Shown: positions 8,693 through 18,522, counted from the stretch's first letter. The stretch: DNA of 64,000 bases from Bacteroidota bacterium (GCA_029781865.1 JAKOVW010000093.1:236605-300604); one strand, 5' to 3'. Program-made: numbers and translations. The notes: generated by a model from the letters alone, not told the origin.

Positions 8693-8785
8693 AAATATGC
8701 AGTGAATAAATCAAATTCAAAAATAATGACTTTTGGCAGATTTGCAAAACAATACCAATAGTCTGAATTGGATGAACTATTTGAA

Positions 8786-10210
8786 TTAATTTTTGATCAA
8801 CTTATACGATTCTTTAGTTTGATCATTGCAAATTACTAATACATAAAAGCTGGAGTTTAAATTTTGAAGATGGAACGGATATGCATTTTTGCAATTCGCT
8901 TTTTCTTGCCGAATGAGTCTGCCGTACACATCAAAGAGTTGAATCATTGTCATAAGATCTGTATTTGCTTGTATGTATATCAACTCATCAAATGGATTGG
9001 GATAAACAGAAAAACGATCTTCCGTGTGATGTATGTTATTTGTGGAAATGATCACATTACATGGAATGCGCTGCGGACTATTTTTATCGATATTTGTTGC
9101 ATCACCCAACTGACCATAGGTATTATTTCCCCAGGCCCACAATGTGCTGTCTTTTTTTAATGCCATGGTATGCAATTGTCCCGCTGTAATCTTTTTCCAA
9201 TCCTTTGCTGTGTCAATTGATATGGGAACCATCCGGTTTGTATTTGTACCATCCCCGAGCGCACCTAATGCATTGGAACCCCAGGCCCATAAACTTGCAT
9301 TCTTTTTCTTTGCCAGGCTATGATACTCTCCGGCAGAAATCTGCAACCAATCCGCATCCATACCTATGTGTTCCGGTGCATTTTTATTGGCAGTGGTGCT
9401 ATCTCCAAGTTGGTTAGAAAGATTCAGCCCCCAGGTCCACAGGCTCCCATCCTTTTTTAGTGCCAGACTATGATAATCACCAGCAGCAATTGCTAACCAG
9501 TCCGTCGCCTTACCGATTTTAACCGGAGTATTTTTATTGGTGTTAGTGCCATCGCCAAGTTGTCCAAAACTATTTTGTCCCCAGGCCCAGAGCGTACCAT
9601 CTGTTTTTAAAGCCAGTGTATGGTTGAGTCCCATCGCCATTTGCAACCAGTCATTTGCACTGCCAATCTGTGTTGGTTTGTCGAGATCTTTATTGCTTCC
9701 ATTTCCCAATTGCCCCGTGCCATTATATCCCCAGCCCCAAATTGTCCCATCCTTTTTAATTGCAAAAGAGTGGTTCGCCTCGGCAAAAATCCGCTGCCAG
9801 TCTGATTCGGTACCGATCTGCTTTGGCGTATTTCGAAGACTATCTGTACCATCCCCCAATTGATGATGTGCATTTCCGCCCCAGGCCCACAGCGTACCAT
9901 TGGTTTTCAAGGCCAAAGAATGCGTAAATCCGGCTGCAAGTTTTATCCAATCGGTATCATTACCCACGGGTACAGGTACATTTTTTGAACTATTGGATTC
10001 ATCGCCCAATTGTCCGGAGTTGTTATTCCCCCAGGCCCAAAGTGATCCGTCTTCTTTGATTGCGAGTACATACGTGCCACCCGCGACTACTTCCTTCCAA
10101 CATCCCTGTTGCGCCGAGATCACTGGAATTTGAAAATATAAAATGAAGAAGAGCAAATGCCCCAGACATAGGACCCTTATTGAGATAATTCTCGTTTTCC
10201 ACTTTCTCAT
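8786..10210 (-). CDS. Secreted RCC1-repeat (7-bladed propeller) protein with T9SS sorting domain
   Basis: A 474-residue secreted protein. After an N-terminal signal peptide (ending near PVISAQ) come seven RCC1-type repeats of about 51 residues, each with an SLWAWGxNxxGQLGD core, enough for a closed seven-bladed propeller. The last 80 residues (YPNPFDELIYIQ...SYKLIKN) are a type A T9SS C-terminal sorting domain. It is one of three paralogues in 6 kb. Its start overlaps the upstream gene's stop by 4 bp (ATGA), implying translational coupling. RCC1 propellers mediate protein binding; the ligand is unknown. Confidence 0.9.
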   Translation of the reverse strand: MRKWKTRIISIRVLCLGHLLFFILYFQIPVISAQQGCWKEVVAGGTYVLAIKEDGSLWAWGNNNSGQLGDESNSSKNVPVPVGNDTDWIKLAAGFTHSLALKTNGTLWAWGGNAHHQLGDGTDSLRNTPKQIGTESDWQRIFAEANHSFAIKKDGTIWGWGYNGTGQLGNGSNKDLDKPTQIGSANDWLQMAMGLNHTLALKTDGTLWAWGQNSFGQLGDGTNTNKNTPVKIGKATDWLAIAAGDYHSLALKKDGSLWTWGLNLSNQLGDSTTANKNAPEHIGMDADWLQISAGEYHSLAKKKNASLWAWGSNALGALGDGTNTNRMVPISIDTAKDWKKITAGQLHTMALKKDSTLWAWGNNTYGQLGDATNIDKNSPQRIPCNVIISTNNIHHTEDRFSVYPNPFDELIYIQANTDLMTMIQLFDVYGRLIRQEKANCKNAYPFHLQNLNSSFYVLVICNDQTKESYKLIKN

Positions 10211-11073
10211 TGCTTTAAAAATTTAGTCACACTTCTGATTCCATATTCATTTAAGGTATTCAGCATATATATCCCTGATGGAATTAAATTGACATTGAGT
10301 TCAGCTGCAGAAGTTGCATTGACCAGCGGTCGTCCATCCATGGAATATATTAATAGAGAAACAGGTCTGCCGTATGCATCCGGATAATCAAGACTTAACT
10401 GATCCACAACAGGGTTGGGATTTACTTTCACTTCAAAATTGTTTCCTAAGATGTTTTCTGTGTTGACTTGCAATATAGAAGTCGTTGCAAATGCAAAAAA
10501 ATAATAGGCGATGGTATCCTGATCTGCATTTACATATCCGTACTGAATAGACTTTTTGTAATTGTTGGTATGAAAAGATTTTACACCATCCTCTGAAAAT
10601 CGCTGTACGCCTAAATCGCTGGGACATCCTGTATCCCACCAGCCGCCGGGATGAATACAGGTTAAAATCGTTCCTTTCCGACAGACCTCCTGATATAAAG
10701 AGGTATCCCAGCTCATGCTTACCGGCCAGTTCTTCGTAAAAATATCAATACTCTGAATGGTATTCCTCCAATCCGGACACCGATAATTTACAAATTGTAC
10801 TTTGGAATGGAAACTACCTGGTATTCCATTATACTCACGGTTTCTCCATTCATCAGTTACTCTTACATCCAGAGATTTTTCAATTTTTTGACCAATGATG
10901 TTGATCTCTCCGAGTCCCTGATCGATACCATTGCTTGCCGTAGGATCATATCCAAGAATGAGGGTATCCTTATTTCCGGCATGATCCGAAAAGTAAAGCG
11001 GAAACGAGAATTCCTGCGCTTTGGATTCTGACACAAGCATCCATAAACAGAAACCAATACAAACTCGTTTCAT
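10207..11073 (-). CDS. Secreted T9SS-sorted protein, unknown function
   Basis: A 288-residue protein with signal peptide (MKRVCIGFCLWMLVSESKAQ) and a T9SS sorting domain at the end (VNPNPVVDQLSLDYPDAYG...VTKFLKQ). The central region (CRKGTILTCIHPGGWWDTGCP and flanks) is beta-rich with paired cysteines; no catalytic domain is recognised. ATG 11073 is preferred over 11091 because it begins directly with the signal peptide. It overlaps the downstream RCC1 gene by 4 bp and is 53 bp below the second RCC1 gene, so the three are probably one operon. Confidence 0.75.
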   Translation of the reverse strand: MKRVCIGFCLWMLVSESKAQEFSFPLYFSDHAGNKDTLILGYDPTASNGIDQGLGEINIIGQKIEKSLDVRVTDEWRNREYNGIPGSFHSKVQFVNYRCPDWRNTIQSIDIFTKNWPVSMSWDTSLYQEVCRKGTILTCIHPGGWWDTGCPSDLGVQRFSEDGVKSFHTNNYKKSIQYGYVNADQDTIAYYFFAFATTSILQVNTENILGNNFEVKVNPNPVVDQLSLDYPDAYGRPVSLLIYSMDGRPLVNATSAAELNVNLIPSGIYMLNTLNEYGIRSVTKFLKQ

Positions 11074-11126
11074 CTTATTTGATATAGTCAAACAAGATAA
11101 GAAGAAGGAATCTCAATCGGAATAAA

Positions 11127-12515
11127 CTACCTGATCAATATTTTATGTGTTTCGCGGGATTGATCACTTTCAATAAGTAAAAGGTAAACTGCCGGCGGCA
11201 AAGAACCCGTTATCAAATTGCAATTGGCCAGGTGATCTACATTTTGCTGCAAGAGTAATTTCCCATACAGATCGTAAAGTTGAAGTTTGGTAATAGCCGT
11301 TTTATCCGAATGGATCCGGATCAGTTCATCTGAGCCATTCATCTGCAGTTCAAATAATTTTTCTGCCGCGCCAAAATCTTCGTTAGCCACCAGATTGCCG
11401 CAACTGATTTTTGTCGGTATAGATTTATCTGTATTGGTTTTATCTCCAAGCTGTCCAAATTCATTGTATCCCCAGGACCAGATGCTGCCATCATTTTTGA
11501 CAGCCTCACAATGCGAAGCTCCTGACAATTGTTTCCAGTCTGTTGCTGATCCAACCGCTACCGGTTTGTTGCTGTAAAAATTGGTACCATCGCCCAGCTG
11601 ACCTTTACTGTTTATACCCCAGGTCCAAAGGCTGCCATTCGTTTTAACAGCCATGGTATGATAATAGCCTGCTGAGATATATTTCCAATCATTTGCAGTA
11701 CCCATTTGGGTGGGCACGATTTTGTCATTATTAAATCCGTCACCCAGTTGCCCATAAAAGTTACTGCCCCAGGTCCAAAGTGTTCCATTGTTTTTTAAAC
11801 CTACTGTGTGCACGTAGCCAACTGAAATTTGCTTCCAGTCTGTTGCATTGCCGATTCTCGTTGGAGTGACTTTACTTTCCAGCGTACTGTCCCCAAGCTG
11901 CCCTTTCGAGTTTTGTCCCCATCCCCAAAGTGAGCCGTCGGTTTTCAAAGCCAGTGTATGATCCAGGCTGGCAAAGACCTGCATCCAATTGGTTTCCGTA
12001 CCGATTTTGGTAGGTGTATTTTTATTGACGTGAGTCCCATCACCGAATTCACCCGTTTGATTATAACCCCAGGCCCATAGTGTGCCGTCTTTTTTGATCG
12101 CCAAAGCATGGGTGGATCCTGCCGATACCTGTTTCCAATCCGTTTCAGTACCAATCCGGGTAGGGACATTTTTGGAAGAATAACTTCCATTTCCCAACTG
12201 ACCTTTCGTGTTAATACCCCAGGACCAAATGCTACCGTCTGTTTTGAGTGCTACCGAAAATACGGCTCCGGCAGAAACCTGAGCCCAGTTGGCATCATTA
12301 CTTATTCTGATAGGTTCATTCCGGTTAATATTGCTTCCGTCTCCCAACTGATTGGAGTTGTTTTGACCCCAGGACCACAAGGTTCCGTCATTTTTAATGG
12401 CAACGGTAAAATTCTGGCCGGTGGAGACCTGTTTCCAGCAACCCGTTTGACTCAATAAATCCTGTACAATAGTAAAGGAACACAGCATTACTGCGAATAG
12501 AATGTAGTTTTTCAT
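11127..12515 (-). CDS. Secreted RCC1-repeat protein with T9SS sorting domain (paralogue 2)
   Basis: A 462-residue paralogue of the protein encoded at 8786-10210: signal peptide (MKNYILFAVMLCSFTIVQDLLSQ), the same TGCWKQVSTG entry motif, seven RCC1 repeats with S/TLWxWGxNxxGQLGD cores, and a C-terminal T9SS-type domain (LQLYDLYGKLLLQQ...THKILIR). In this paralogue the ExNPF-type start of the sorting domain is less conserved (LFELQMNGSDE). It is likely first in a three-gene operon reading leftward. Confidence 0.9.
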   Translation of the reverse strand: MKNYILFAVMLCSFTIVQDLLSQTGCWKQVSTGQNFTVAIKNDGTLWSWGQNNSNQLGDGSNINRNEPIRISNDANWAQVSAGAVFSVALKTDGSIWSWGINTKGQLGNGSYSSKNVPTRIGTETDWKQVSAGSTHALAIKKDGTLWAWGYNQTGEFGDGTHVNKNTPTKIGTETNWMQVFASLDHTLALKTDGSLWGWGQNSKGQLGDSTLESKVTPTRIGNATDWKQISVGYVHTVGLKNNGTLWTWGSNFYGQLGDGFNNDKIVPTQMGTANDWKYISAGYYHTMAVKTNGSLWTWGINSKGQLGDGTNFYSNKPVAVGSATDWKQLSGASHCEAVKNDGSIWSWGYNEFGQLGDKTNTDKSIPTKISCGNLVANEDFGAAEKLFELQMNGSDELIRIHSDKTAITKLQLYDLYGKLLLQQNVDHLANCNLITGSLPPAVYLLLIESDQSRETHKILIR

Positions 12516-12820
12516 ATCATTTGAGGTTTAGACTTAGCGCAAAAGCTTTATTCTTTCGAATAAAAAAATTCAAAATAGCCGTTGGCTAATAGAATTTTAA
12601 ATTGTGTAAGATTGGGGGGGATATAGGAACTTCCTAAGAAGCTGTAAATGTATGATGGAAAATGGAAAACTAAAAGGGGAAAAACCCTATAATAAAAAGG
12701 GGTAAAGTGAACTCCCGGTCCAATAAAAGAAATTCGAATGCCTCTTGTTCTTTATAAATAATTGAATATTCTGATCAATAAGAATATCGATTAGTTATAA
12801 GTTTCATTTCATCAATTTGA
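12516..12820. other. Non-coding stretch upstream of the RCC1 operon
   Basis: AT-rich DNA with a run of seven G at about 12615. No ORF or RNA is recognised; it leads into the first of three intergenic repeat copies. Confidence 0.4.
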
Positions 12821-12940
12821 TTTTTTCAAACCGCAAAGACGCCAAGGGTGAATGAATGTGATTTGTACGCAAAGATCGCTAAGAGGATAAATTAAACTTT
12901 GCGTCCTCTGCGAATCCTTTGCTTCTTTGCGTTTAAAATA
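12821..12940. repeat. CGCAAAG intergenic repeat, copy 1
   Basis: About 120 bp beginning TTTTTTCAAACCGCAAAGAC and ending with CTTTGCTTCTTTGCG. The two ends are imperfect inverted repeats built from CGCAAAG/CTTTGCG, and the middle carries GTACGCAAAG and CTTTGCGTCCTCTGCG. Two more copies follow. Confidence 0.85.
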
Positions 12941-13047
12941 AAATTTCATTGGTATGAAAAATCACACTCCGGATAAATAGAATGACATTTTTATTTTCTG
13001 ACTTAAAAGGATTTCGTTAAATTATAAAATTCATTTCACCGATGGGA

Positions 13048-13166
13048 TTTTTTCAAACCGCAAAGGCGCTAAGAAGTCAAATCAACAATTACACGCAAAG
13101 TTCGCAAAGAAAAAAGCATTATACTTTGCGTCCTCTGCGAATCCTTTGCTTCTTTGCGTTTAAAAA
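13048..13166. repeat. CGCAAAG intergenic repeat, copy 2
   Basis: Same architecture and about 80% of the same bases as copy 1 by eye, including TTTTTTCAAACCGCAAAG at the left and CTTTGCGTCCTCTGCG at the right. The central segment diverges. Confidence 0.85.
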
Positions 13167-13190
13167 TAAGTTTCCCAATCCAAATTAAGA

Positions 13191-13307
13191 TTTTTTCAAA
13201 CCGCTAAGGCGCCAAGGGAGAATGAATGTGATTTGTACGCAAAGTTCGCTAAGAGGATGAATTAAACTTTGCATCCTCTGCGAAGCCTTTGCTTTTTTGC
13301 GTTAAAT
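13191..13307. repeat. CGCAAAG intergenic repeat, copy 3
   Basis: Near-identical to copy 1 through GCCAAGGG, GAATGAATGTGATTTGTACG and GCTAAGAGGAT. It has point differences (GCATCCTCTGCG, GCTTTTTTGCG), so the copies have drifted since duplication. Confidence 0.85.
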
Positions 13308-13335
13308 AAAATTATTTACTGGGTATATCTATCAA

Positions 13336-14739
13336 TCAGATCCGCACCAATTTTTTTACCCTACGATTACCTTTAGTATCACGGATATCGATGATGTAGA
13401 TTCCGGAAGCAAATGTGTTTACATGCAGATCTATTTCACGGTCTGTATTCTGAACTTGCCATGACAGCAAAATTTTACCTTCAGGGTCCATCAATTTTAA
13501 ATGGATCGGGCCGATCCACTTCAGATTTTTGATATCGAGCAATACAATTGATTCAAAAGGATTTGGGAAAATGCTAAAGTTATCACCGTTTAAAAGTGAA
13601 TTAGTAACAGCTGTATTGAGAGGGCAATCAATGGGTACCGGGCTGTTTTTGTTTTCGTTGGTGCCGTCACCAAGCTGACCAAATGGATTATATCCCCAGG
13701 CCCAAAGACTGTCATCCGTTTTTAATGCCAGGTTGTGATCTACTTTAGCCGAAATCGTTTTCCAGTCGTGGTCGCTACCTACTTTTACCGGAACTGTTTT
13801 TTCGGTAAAACTACCTATGCCCAATTGACCATAATTGTTTTTACCCCAGGCCCAAAGCGTACCGTCATTTTTAATAGCGACCGAATAATTATAACCTGCT
13901 GATATGTGCTTCCAGTCTTTGGTATTGCCAATTTGGACCGGACTGAATCTATCTGTTTTAGTCCCATCTCCCAGCTGGCCAAAATCATTTCTGCCCCAGG
14001 CCCACAGGCTTCCATCTGTTTTTAATGCAATGGCATGATCATCACCGCTGATCTCCTTCCAGTCCAGATCCGTTCCGATCTGTACCGGACTGCTTTTATC
14101 TGATTTACTACCGTCGCCCAATTGTCCATAACGGTTAAAGCCCCAGGCCCACAAGCTGCCGTTGTTTTTGATCGCAAATGAAGTATATCCGCTCGCAGAT
14201 ATGGTCTTCCAGTCGGTGTCGTTTCCTATTCTCACAGGCAAGCAACGATCCATCAGGGTTCCGTCTCCGATATTGCTATAGGTGTTCAAACCCCAGGCCC
14301 ACAGACTGTGATCGTTTTTCAGTGCTAAAGAATACCAGCTACCCGAAAACAGCTGAAAGTCTTTCAATTGTATCATAGGTGTAGGTGCGTTGGCAGACGC
14401 CTTTGTGCAGTCAGCCAGCTGACCATCAAAGTTGTATCCCCAGGCCCAGACGCTACCGTCATTCTTCACGGCAAAGGTGGTTTCGGATTCCGAAAAAATG
14501 TGATTCCAATCTGCATCGCCGCCAATCTGGATCGGATACCAGGCATTATCATGGGTAAAATCTCCGAGCTGACCATCCCAATTGCCTCCCCAGGCCCACA
14601 ACGTCCCATCGGCCTTAAGCGCTATGGAATAAAAATCGCCTGTCGATATTTCTTTCCAGCATCCGGCCTGTCCGATCATGCGGTTTGTTTCTGAACAAAG
14701 CAGACAAATAATGCCTATGAGGATTACTGGTTTCAACAT
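13336..14739 (-). CDS. Secreted RCC1-repeat protein with T9SS sorting domain (paralogue 3)
   Basis: A 467-residue paralogue of the other two RCC1 proteins: signal peptide (MLKPVILIGIICLLCS...), AGCWKEISTGDFYSIALK entry, seven RCC1 repeats (third and sixth degenerate: TYSNIGD, GQLGIGS), and a T9SS C-terminal domain (FSIFPNPFESIVLLDI...VKKLVRI). It is separated from the other paralogues by about 820 bp of repeat-filled DNA, so it is probably its own transcription unit. Repeat-to-repeat similarity makes this locus prone to recombination with its neighbours. Confidence 0.9.
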   Translation of the reverse strand: MLKPVILIGIICLLCSETNRMIGQAGCWKEISTGDFYSIALKADGTLWAWGGNWDGQLGDFTHDNAWYPIQIGGDADWNHIFSESETTFAVKNDGSVWAWGYNFDGQLADCTKASANAPTPMIQLKDFQLFSGSWYSLALKNDHSLWAWGLNTYSNIGDGTLMDRCLPVRIGNDTDWKTISASGYTSFAIKNNGSLWAWGFNRYGQLGDGSKSDKSSPVQIGTDLDWKEISGDDHAIALKTDGSLWAWGRNDFGQLGDGTKTDRFSPVQIGNTKDWKHISAGYNYSVAIKNDGTLWAWGKNNYGQLGIGSFTEKTVPVKVGSDHDWKTISAKVDHNLALKTDDSLWAWGYNPFGQLGDGTNENKNSPVPIDCPLNTAVTNSLLNGDNFSIFPNPFESIVLLDIKNLKWIGPIHLKLMDPEGKILLSWQVQNTDREIDLHVNTFASGIYIIDIRDTKGNRRVKKLVRI

Positions 14740-14785
14740 ACAGATTTAAAGGATGATTTGAATGTGACGGTCAACATGAACTGGA

Positions 14786-15136
14786 CTATGATTTAGTTTT
14801 CTTTTTGGATGCTTTCGCTTTTTTATTGAATTCGAGGGCGAGCTGAATCCAGTAATCCAGTTTTTTATGTGTATTCAATGCTTCGAGATCAACAAACACA
14901 TAGCCCTTCATAATTTTACCGGTAAAATCCATGGGTTTGCATCCCTCCATTTCGATCACTTCCTCATATTTTTCCGGATCGAGCCGCACCATTAATCGCT
15001 GCTGCTCCACGCCAACGCACATTTTATCATTCACCATAAAGCACAGTCCACCAAACATCTTCTTCTCCACGACATCAGCGTGTGTGGCCGCAATGATTTC
15101 GCGGGCTCGGTCGGCCAATTGTTCGTTATAAGCCAT
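14786..15136 (-). CDS. TfoX N-terminal domain protein
   Basis: A 116-residue protein matching the TfoX/Sxy N-terminal domain: MAYNEQLADRAREII, KKMFGGLCFMVNDKMCVGV, LMVRLDPEKYEEV, PMDFTGKIMKGYVFV. It ends in a lysine-rich tail. Domain-only proteins of this type are widespread outside competence systems and have no assigned function; the competence regulator role of full-length TfoX should not be assumed here. Confidence 0.9.
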   Translation of the reverse strand: MAYNEQLADRAREIIAATHADVVEKKMFGGLCFMVNDKMCVGVEQQRLMVRLDPEKYEEVIEMEGCKPMDFTGKIMKGYVFVDLEALNTHKKLDYWIQLALEFNKKAKASKKKTKS

Positions 15137-15276
15137 TGGGTAAAATTATTATTAATTTGATAGTTAAGGAAATCATGTTGTCGGTTTTTAGGTCGCAGTG
15201 AAGGTTGTAATTCAAATGACTAAAACTAAATGCGCTGTACGAATTACAAAGTGAAATTCATTTTGGAATTATTAAT

Positions 15277-15717
15277 CTACGGTTTAATGCTATCAGGCTT
15301 CTTTATTTCATCTATAATTGACGCTTCAATAATGTATGATTTTAATAGTGCTGAATCAATTTCTGCTAATGATGTAAAATCCTTCCAGTATCCTTTCTTC
15401 CGGTTGCCTTTGTCGAGAAAGCCAATTTCATCATGAAGTAAATAGCCATTGGTAAATCCAAAGCGAACTCCTTCATAGCTTTTGGTTTTTCCCCAGAGCA
15501 CCGAAGCCGGCCAGATAAAACAAATGTTTTTATTGCCTTTATAAAAGGGAACATTGTAGGAGAGTTTTTCCGTAACACCGGGAATGCTATCGAAGACCAA
15601 TGCTCTAAGACGCTCAACAATCTGAAGCTCGTCCTGAGGAAGGTATTCTAAAAACTCATCGACGCTTCTGAAAGAAACGGATTGCATTTTTTGCTTGGGT
15701 GTGAAAGAATTATTCAT
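15277..15717 (-). CDS. DUF1801 (YdhG-like) family protein
   Basis: A 146-residue small cytosolic protein of the DUF1801/YdhG-like fold: SVDEFLEYLPQDELQIVERLRALV, EKLSYNVPFYKGNKNICFIWP, then GVRFGFTNGYLL. The family is structurally known but biochemically uncharacterised. Its start overlaps the end of the large upstream lipoprotein gene by 8 bp, indicating co-transcription from a common minus-strand operon. Confidence 0.82.
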   Translation of the reverse strand: MNNSFTPKQKMQSVSFRSVDEFLEYLPQDELQIVERLRALVFDSIPGVTEKLSYNVPFYKGNKNICFIWPASVLWGKTKSYEGVRFGFTNGYLLHDEIGFLDKGNRKKGYWKDFTSLAEIDSALLKSYIIEASIIDEIKKPDSIKP

Positions 15718-18019
15718 TGATAAAAATATTCAACGTATTGGAAATGTACTTGCGTTCTTTAGTATAAACAGTGACAGAATAAACGACATTGGGTTTTAAT
15801 GAATATGATCCTATCCGGCCATTATCCCAAAATCTCGCCTTCTTATTAAGAATGAAGCCTTGTAACAAACTATCTTTTCCCGCAATAATAACAACGGAAG
15901 AAGAAGTATCAGAAGGATTACTTTGTGGTACAAATTCTATCTGATTAGTTGCATATACAGATGATGTAAAACAGGGTTCTGATTTATAAAGCATCACTTT
16001 CTCTTGTGAAGAAGTTTTATTAATTAAGCTAATTCGTATTTCTATATCCTCACCAAAATTAATTTCTTTTTGATTACACGAAATGACCAACTCAAATTTA
16101 CTTTGCTCAATGAGTTTCATTAAATTCTCTTTATAATTAAGGCAAATATTTATGAGATTTGAATCCACATTTTTGGTGAGATCAATTTTTTCAATTTCAT
16201 TGTATGCCAGCTTAAGCCTATTGGTATTTTTTGTTTCACCATCATAACTGTAACGATATAAATTGGCAATTTCTATCCTGGCTTCTGGCAGTAATTCTGA
16301 ATTCGGATATTTCAGAATAAACGTCCTGATTTTTTTTATTAGCTTTAAAGCATCTGAATACATCATGTCACTAGATGAACCCCGTTTGTATGAATTCAGC
16401 AAATAATAAGCTGCATTGTCTGCATACTCACTGCCCGGATATTTAGCCAATAACGTTTTGTAGACATCTTCCACAATCCGAAAATCAAAATAAGTATCGC
16501 CGAACCAACCACAATGAACCAATTGCTCTTTGAGATTAGCCAATTCAAATAAATACCTGTCCCCTGAATAGTTTAATTTCTTTAAATCCGTTACAGCCTT
16601 TTCAACTTTACTTATACAGGACAGTATCTGCCTGCTTTGAAAATAATCAAAATCAGGAAAAGAATCCTGCAAATATTTACTGTACAACATTACTTTATCC
16701 AGCTTAAATGCCCTGGTATAAAACATACAAAGCCCGACCAGGCCAAATTTTTTCAAGTCGGCAGGTATTTTATCAGATTTAATTCCAACTTCAATATCCT
16801 GTATGCTAATCCTTCCGGATGGATAAATAAATCTGCTTTGCGTGTTATTCTTTAAAATCGTTACAAACTCTGCACTCTTGCTTATTAATGAATCATTTTG
16901 CAGCAGCATATAGTATCGGATTAACGTATCCAGATCGTAATTTTCAAATTTTCTCAATTCTTCATTGATACTATCTCTGCGATATTTATGCTCATCCGGA
17001 TGGAATGGGATAACCTTCTTTAGTATATAATTTTTATTGATCACGGCAAATTTCTGATTGCACAAAAGATAGAGATACTTTGAATCTGCTTTGAGCTGTA
17101 ACAAATTTGCAACTGGCAAACTATTAATTTCAAATAAGCTGTTCAATGAATCTTTATAGTAGATTATATTTTTTGAATAGTACCAGCTTACCTTATGATC
17201 CGGATAAGCCTGGTAAGCATTATTTTCAATGGATCTGGGCAATTGGTTTAAATAGATGTCACCAGTTGGTTGGTTTTCATAGAGGAAAGTCTTGTAATCA
17301 CCAGTCCTGTAGTCTAAGGTTTTCAGATTATATGTGAATTGTCCACTATTAATGAGAACTGAATCCTGATTTATGCATTTCAATTTTTCAATCCTTTGAT
17401 CAATCGGTACATTACGTGCTTTGGATATTTTATAATTTTTCCGGTCTAAAAAATAAAGTCCGTTTGCTGTACCCAACAGTATCTTCGATGCCATTGGATA
17501 AATCGTGGTAACATTACTAATTTCGTACCTGTAGAAAGTATCCTCTTTCATGTTGAATCTAAACAAATGGTATCTGACACCTATATAAACATCCTCATTG
17601 ATGCTATCTCTCCAGATATTCGTTTCATTGATGCGATCTTTAAATTCATAACCATATTTTTCATATAATGGAAAATAATGGCCTGTTTTCAAATCCAACT
17701 CAAAGATCTGGTCATCAATAGTCCATATCTTATCTTGCTTTGCAAGAGGAGAAAAGATAAATTTGTATAGATTATCTTTAAATGTATAAACTTTAAAACT
17801 ATCGATGTGAAAACTAATTTTTGAATCGTATAAACTGGGTTTTATATCCGGTTGGTTATTTGAATGACAAGCCATTATCCTTAAACATACCAATAAAGCA
17901 AACGGAAATTTTCTTATCCAACTGTAGAATATGAATCCTACTAAAAACACACGAACAACAGGATTCAATTTAAGTATAGCGTATCCATTGGAGAATAAAT
18001 CAGGGTACACAATCGTCAA
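15710..18019 (-). CDS. Large lipoprotein-like protein with TPR-type repeats
   Basis: A 769-residue protein with an N-terminal hydrophobic region ending in a lipobox-like RIMAC, so probably an envelope lipoprotein. Residues about 60-330 have repeating short beta motifs naming internal values (LLGTANGLYFLD, YLYLLCNQKF), like a degenerate beta-propeller. About 470-620 carry YfiO/BamD-type TPR units (LLAKYPGSEYADNAAYYLL, FILKYPNSELLPEARIEIA). The C-terminus is beta-rich. The open frame starts with a TTG overlapping the upstream gene's stop by 4 bp; no ATG lies between it and the lipobox, so the exact start is unsure. Function unknown. Confidence 0.7.
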   Translation of the reverse strand: MTIVYPDLFSNGYAILKLNPVVRVFLVGFIFYSWIRKFPFALLVCLRIMACHSNNQPDIKPSLYDSKISFHIDSFKVYTFKDNLYKFIFSPLAKQDKIWTIDDQIFELDLKTGHYFPLYEKYGYEFKDRINETNIWRDSINEDVYIGVRYHLFRFNMKEDTFYRYEISNVTTIYPMASKILLGTANGLYFLDRKNYKISKARNVPIDQRIEKLKCINQDSVLINSGQFTYNLKTLDYRTGDYKTFLYENQPTGDIYLNQLPRSIENNAYQAYPDHKVSWYYSKNIIYYKDSLNSLFEINSLPVANLLQLKADSKYLYLLCNQKFAVINKNYILKKVIPFHPDEHKYRRDSINEELRKFENYDLDTLIRYYMLLQNDSLISKSAEFVTILKNNTQSRFIYPSGRISIQDIEVGIKSDKIPADLKKFGLVGLCMFYTRAFKLDKVMLYSKYLQDSFPDFDYFQSRQILSCISKVEKAVTDLKKLNYSGDRYLFELANLKEQLVHCGWFGDTYFDFRIVEDVYKTLLAKYPGSEYADNAAYYLLNSYKRGSSSDMMYSDALKLIKKIRTFILKYPNSELLPEARIEIANLYRYSYDGETKNTNRLKLAYNEIEKIDLTKNVDSNLINICLNYKENLMKLIEQSKFELVISCNQKEINFGEDIEIRISLINKTSSQEKVMLYKSEPCFTSSVYATNQIEFVPQSNPSDTSSSVVIIAGKDSLLQGFILNKKARFWDNGRIGSYSLKPNVVYSVTVYTKERKYISNTLNIFINE

Positions 18020-18285
18020 TTCCAGCGAACTGTGGAAATGATATATACCAAACCGATCAAACCTATGCCAAATACGGTATACACCAGAATATTACCCCCG
18101 CGCTGATTTCCGGAATAATACAGATAACCAATCACGGCTGATAAGATGCAGCTTACTAAAGTGATGATGCCGAAACCGGCTTTTTCGGATTGACCATTGC
18201 TCATGATTTTACCGGGTATAAAAAACCAGTTGTACAGCAATAAAGCCGTCAATACGAGTAGAAAATAATACAGAATTTTAGCCAT
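18016..18285 (-). CDS. Small three-helix membrane protein
   Basis: An 89-residue protein with three predicted transmembrane segments (about 4-22, 39-58, 66-84) and a short polar tail. No family is recognised. It is first in a tight run (4-bp overlap with the large lipoprotein gene, which in turn overlaps the DUF1801 gene), so it probably opens that operon. Confidence 0.65.
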   Translation of the reverse strand: MAKILYYFLLVLTALLLYNWFFIPGKIMSNGQSEKAGFGIITLVSCILSAVIGYLYYSGNQRGGNILVYTVFGIGLIGLVYIISTVRWN

Positions 18286-18522
18286 AAACTATTTAATAAC
18301 AGGAATGAAAGGGAAACAAATATAAACAATTCAGCGAATTGCCGCTGTTCTGTTTTTAGAATCTGATCATATGGAATTCAAAATAAAAACGATGAATCAA
18401 AATACATCGACTTGATTGAAATTTCAACGATACCTTGTGCAATTTTCTTTTTTATGAAATCTTTTCCACATGGTTTCGCAGGGATAATTTGAAACACCAC
18501 GCGTATTATTATGCCTGCTGTT

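Noticed and set aside
9205..9863. Plus-strand ORFs antisense to the first RCC1 gene
   Set aside because: They mirror the repeated RCC1 codons on the other strand and show no independent coding signal.
12821..13307. Structured RNA gene or CRISPR-like repeat in the CGCAAAG region
   Set aside because: Only three drifted copies with long inverted ends; better explained as a dispersed intergenic repeat.
11287..14694. Plus-strand ORFs antisense to the other RCC1 genes
   Set aside because: Same reason: repeat-derived open frames with low-complexity composition.
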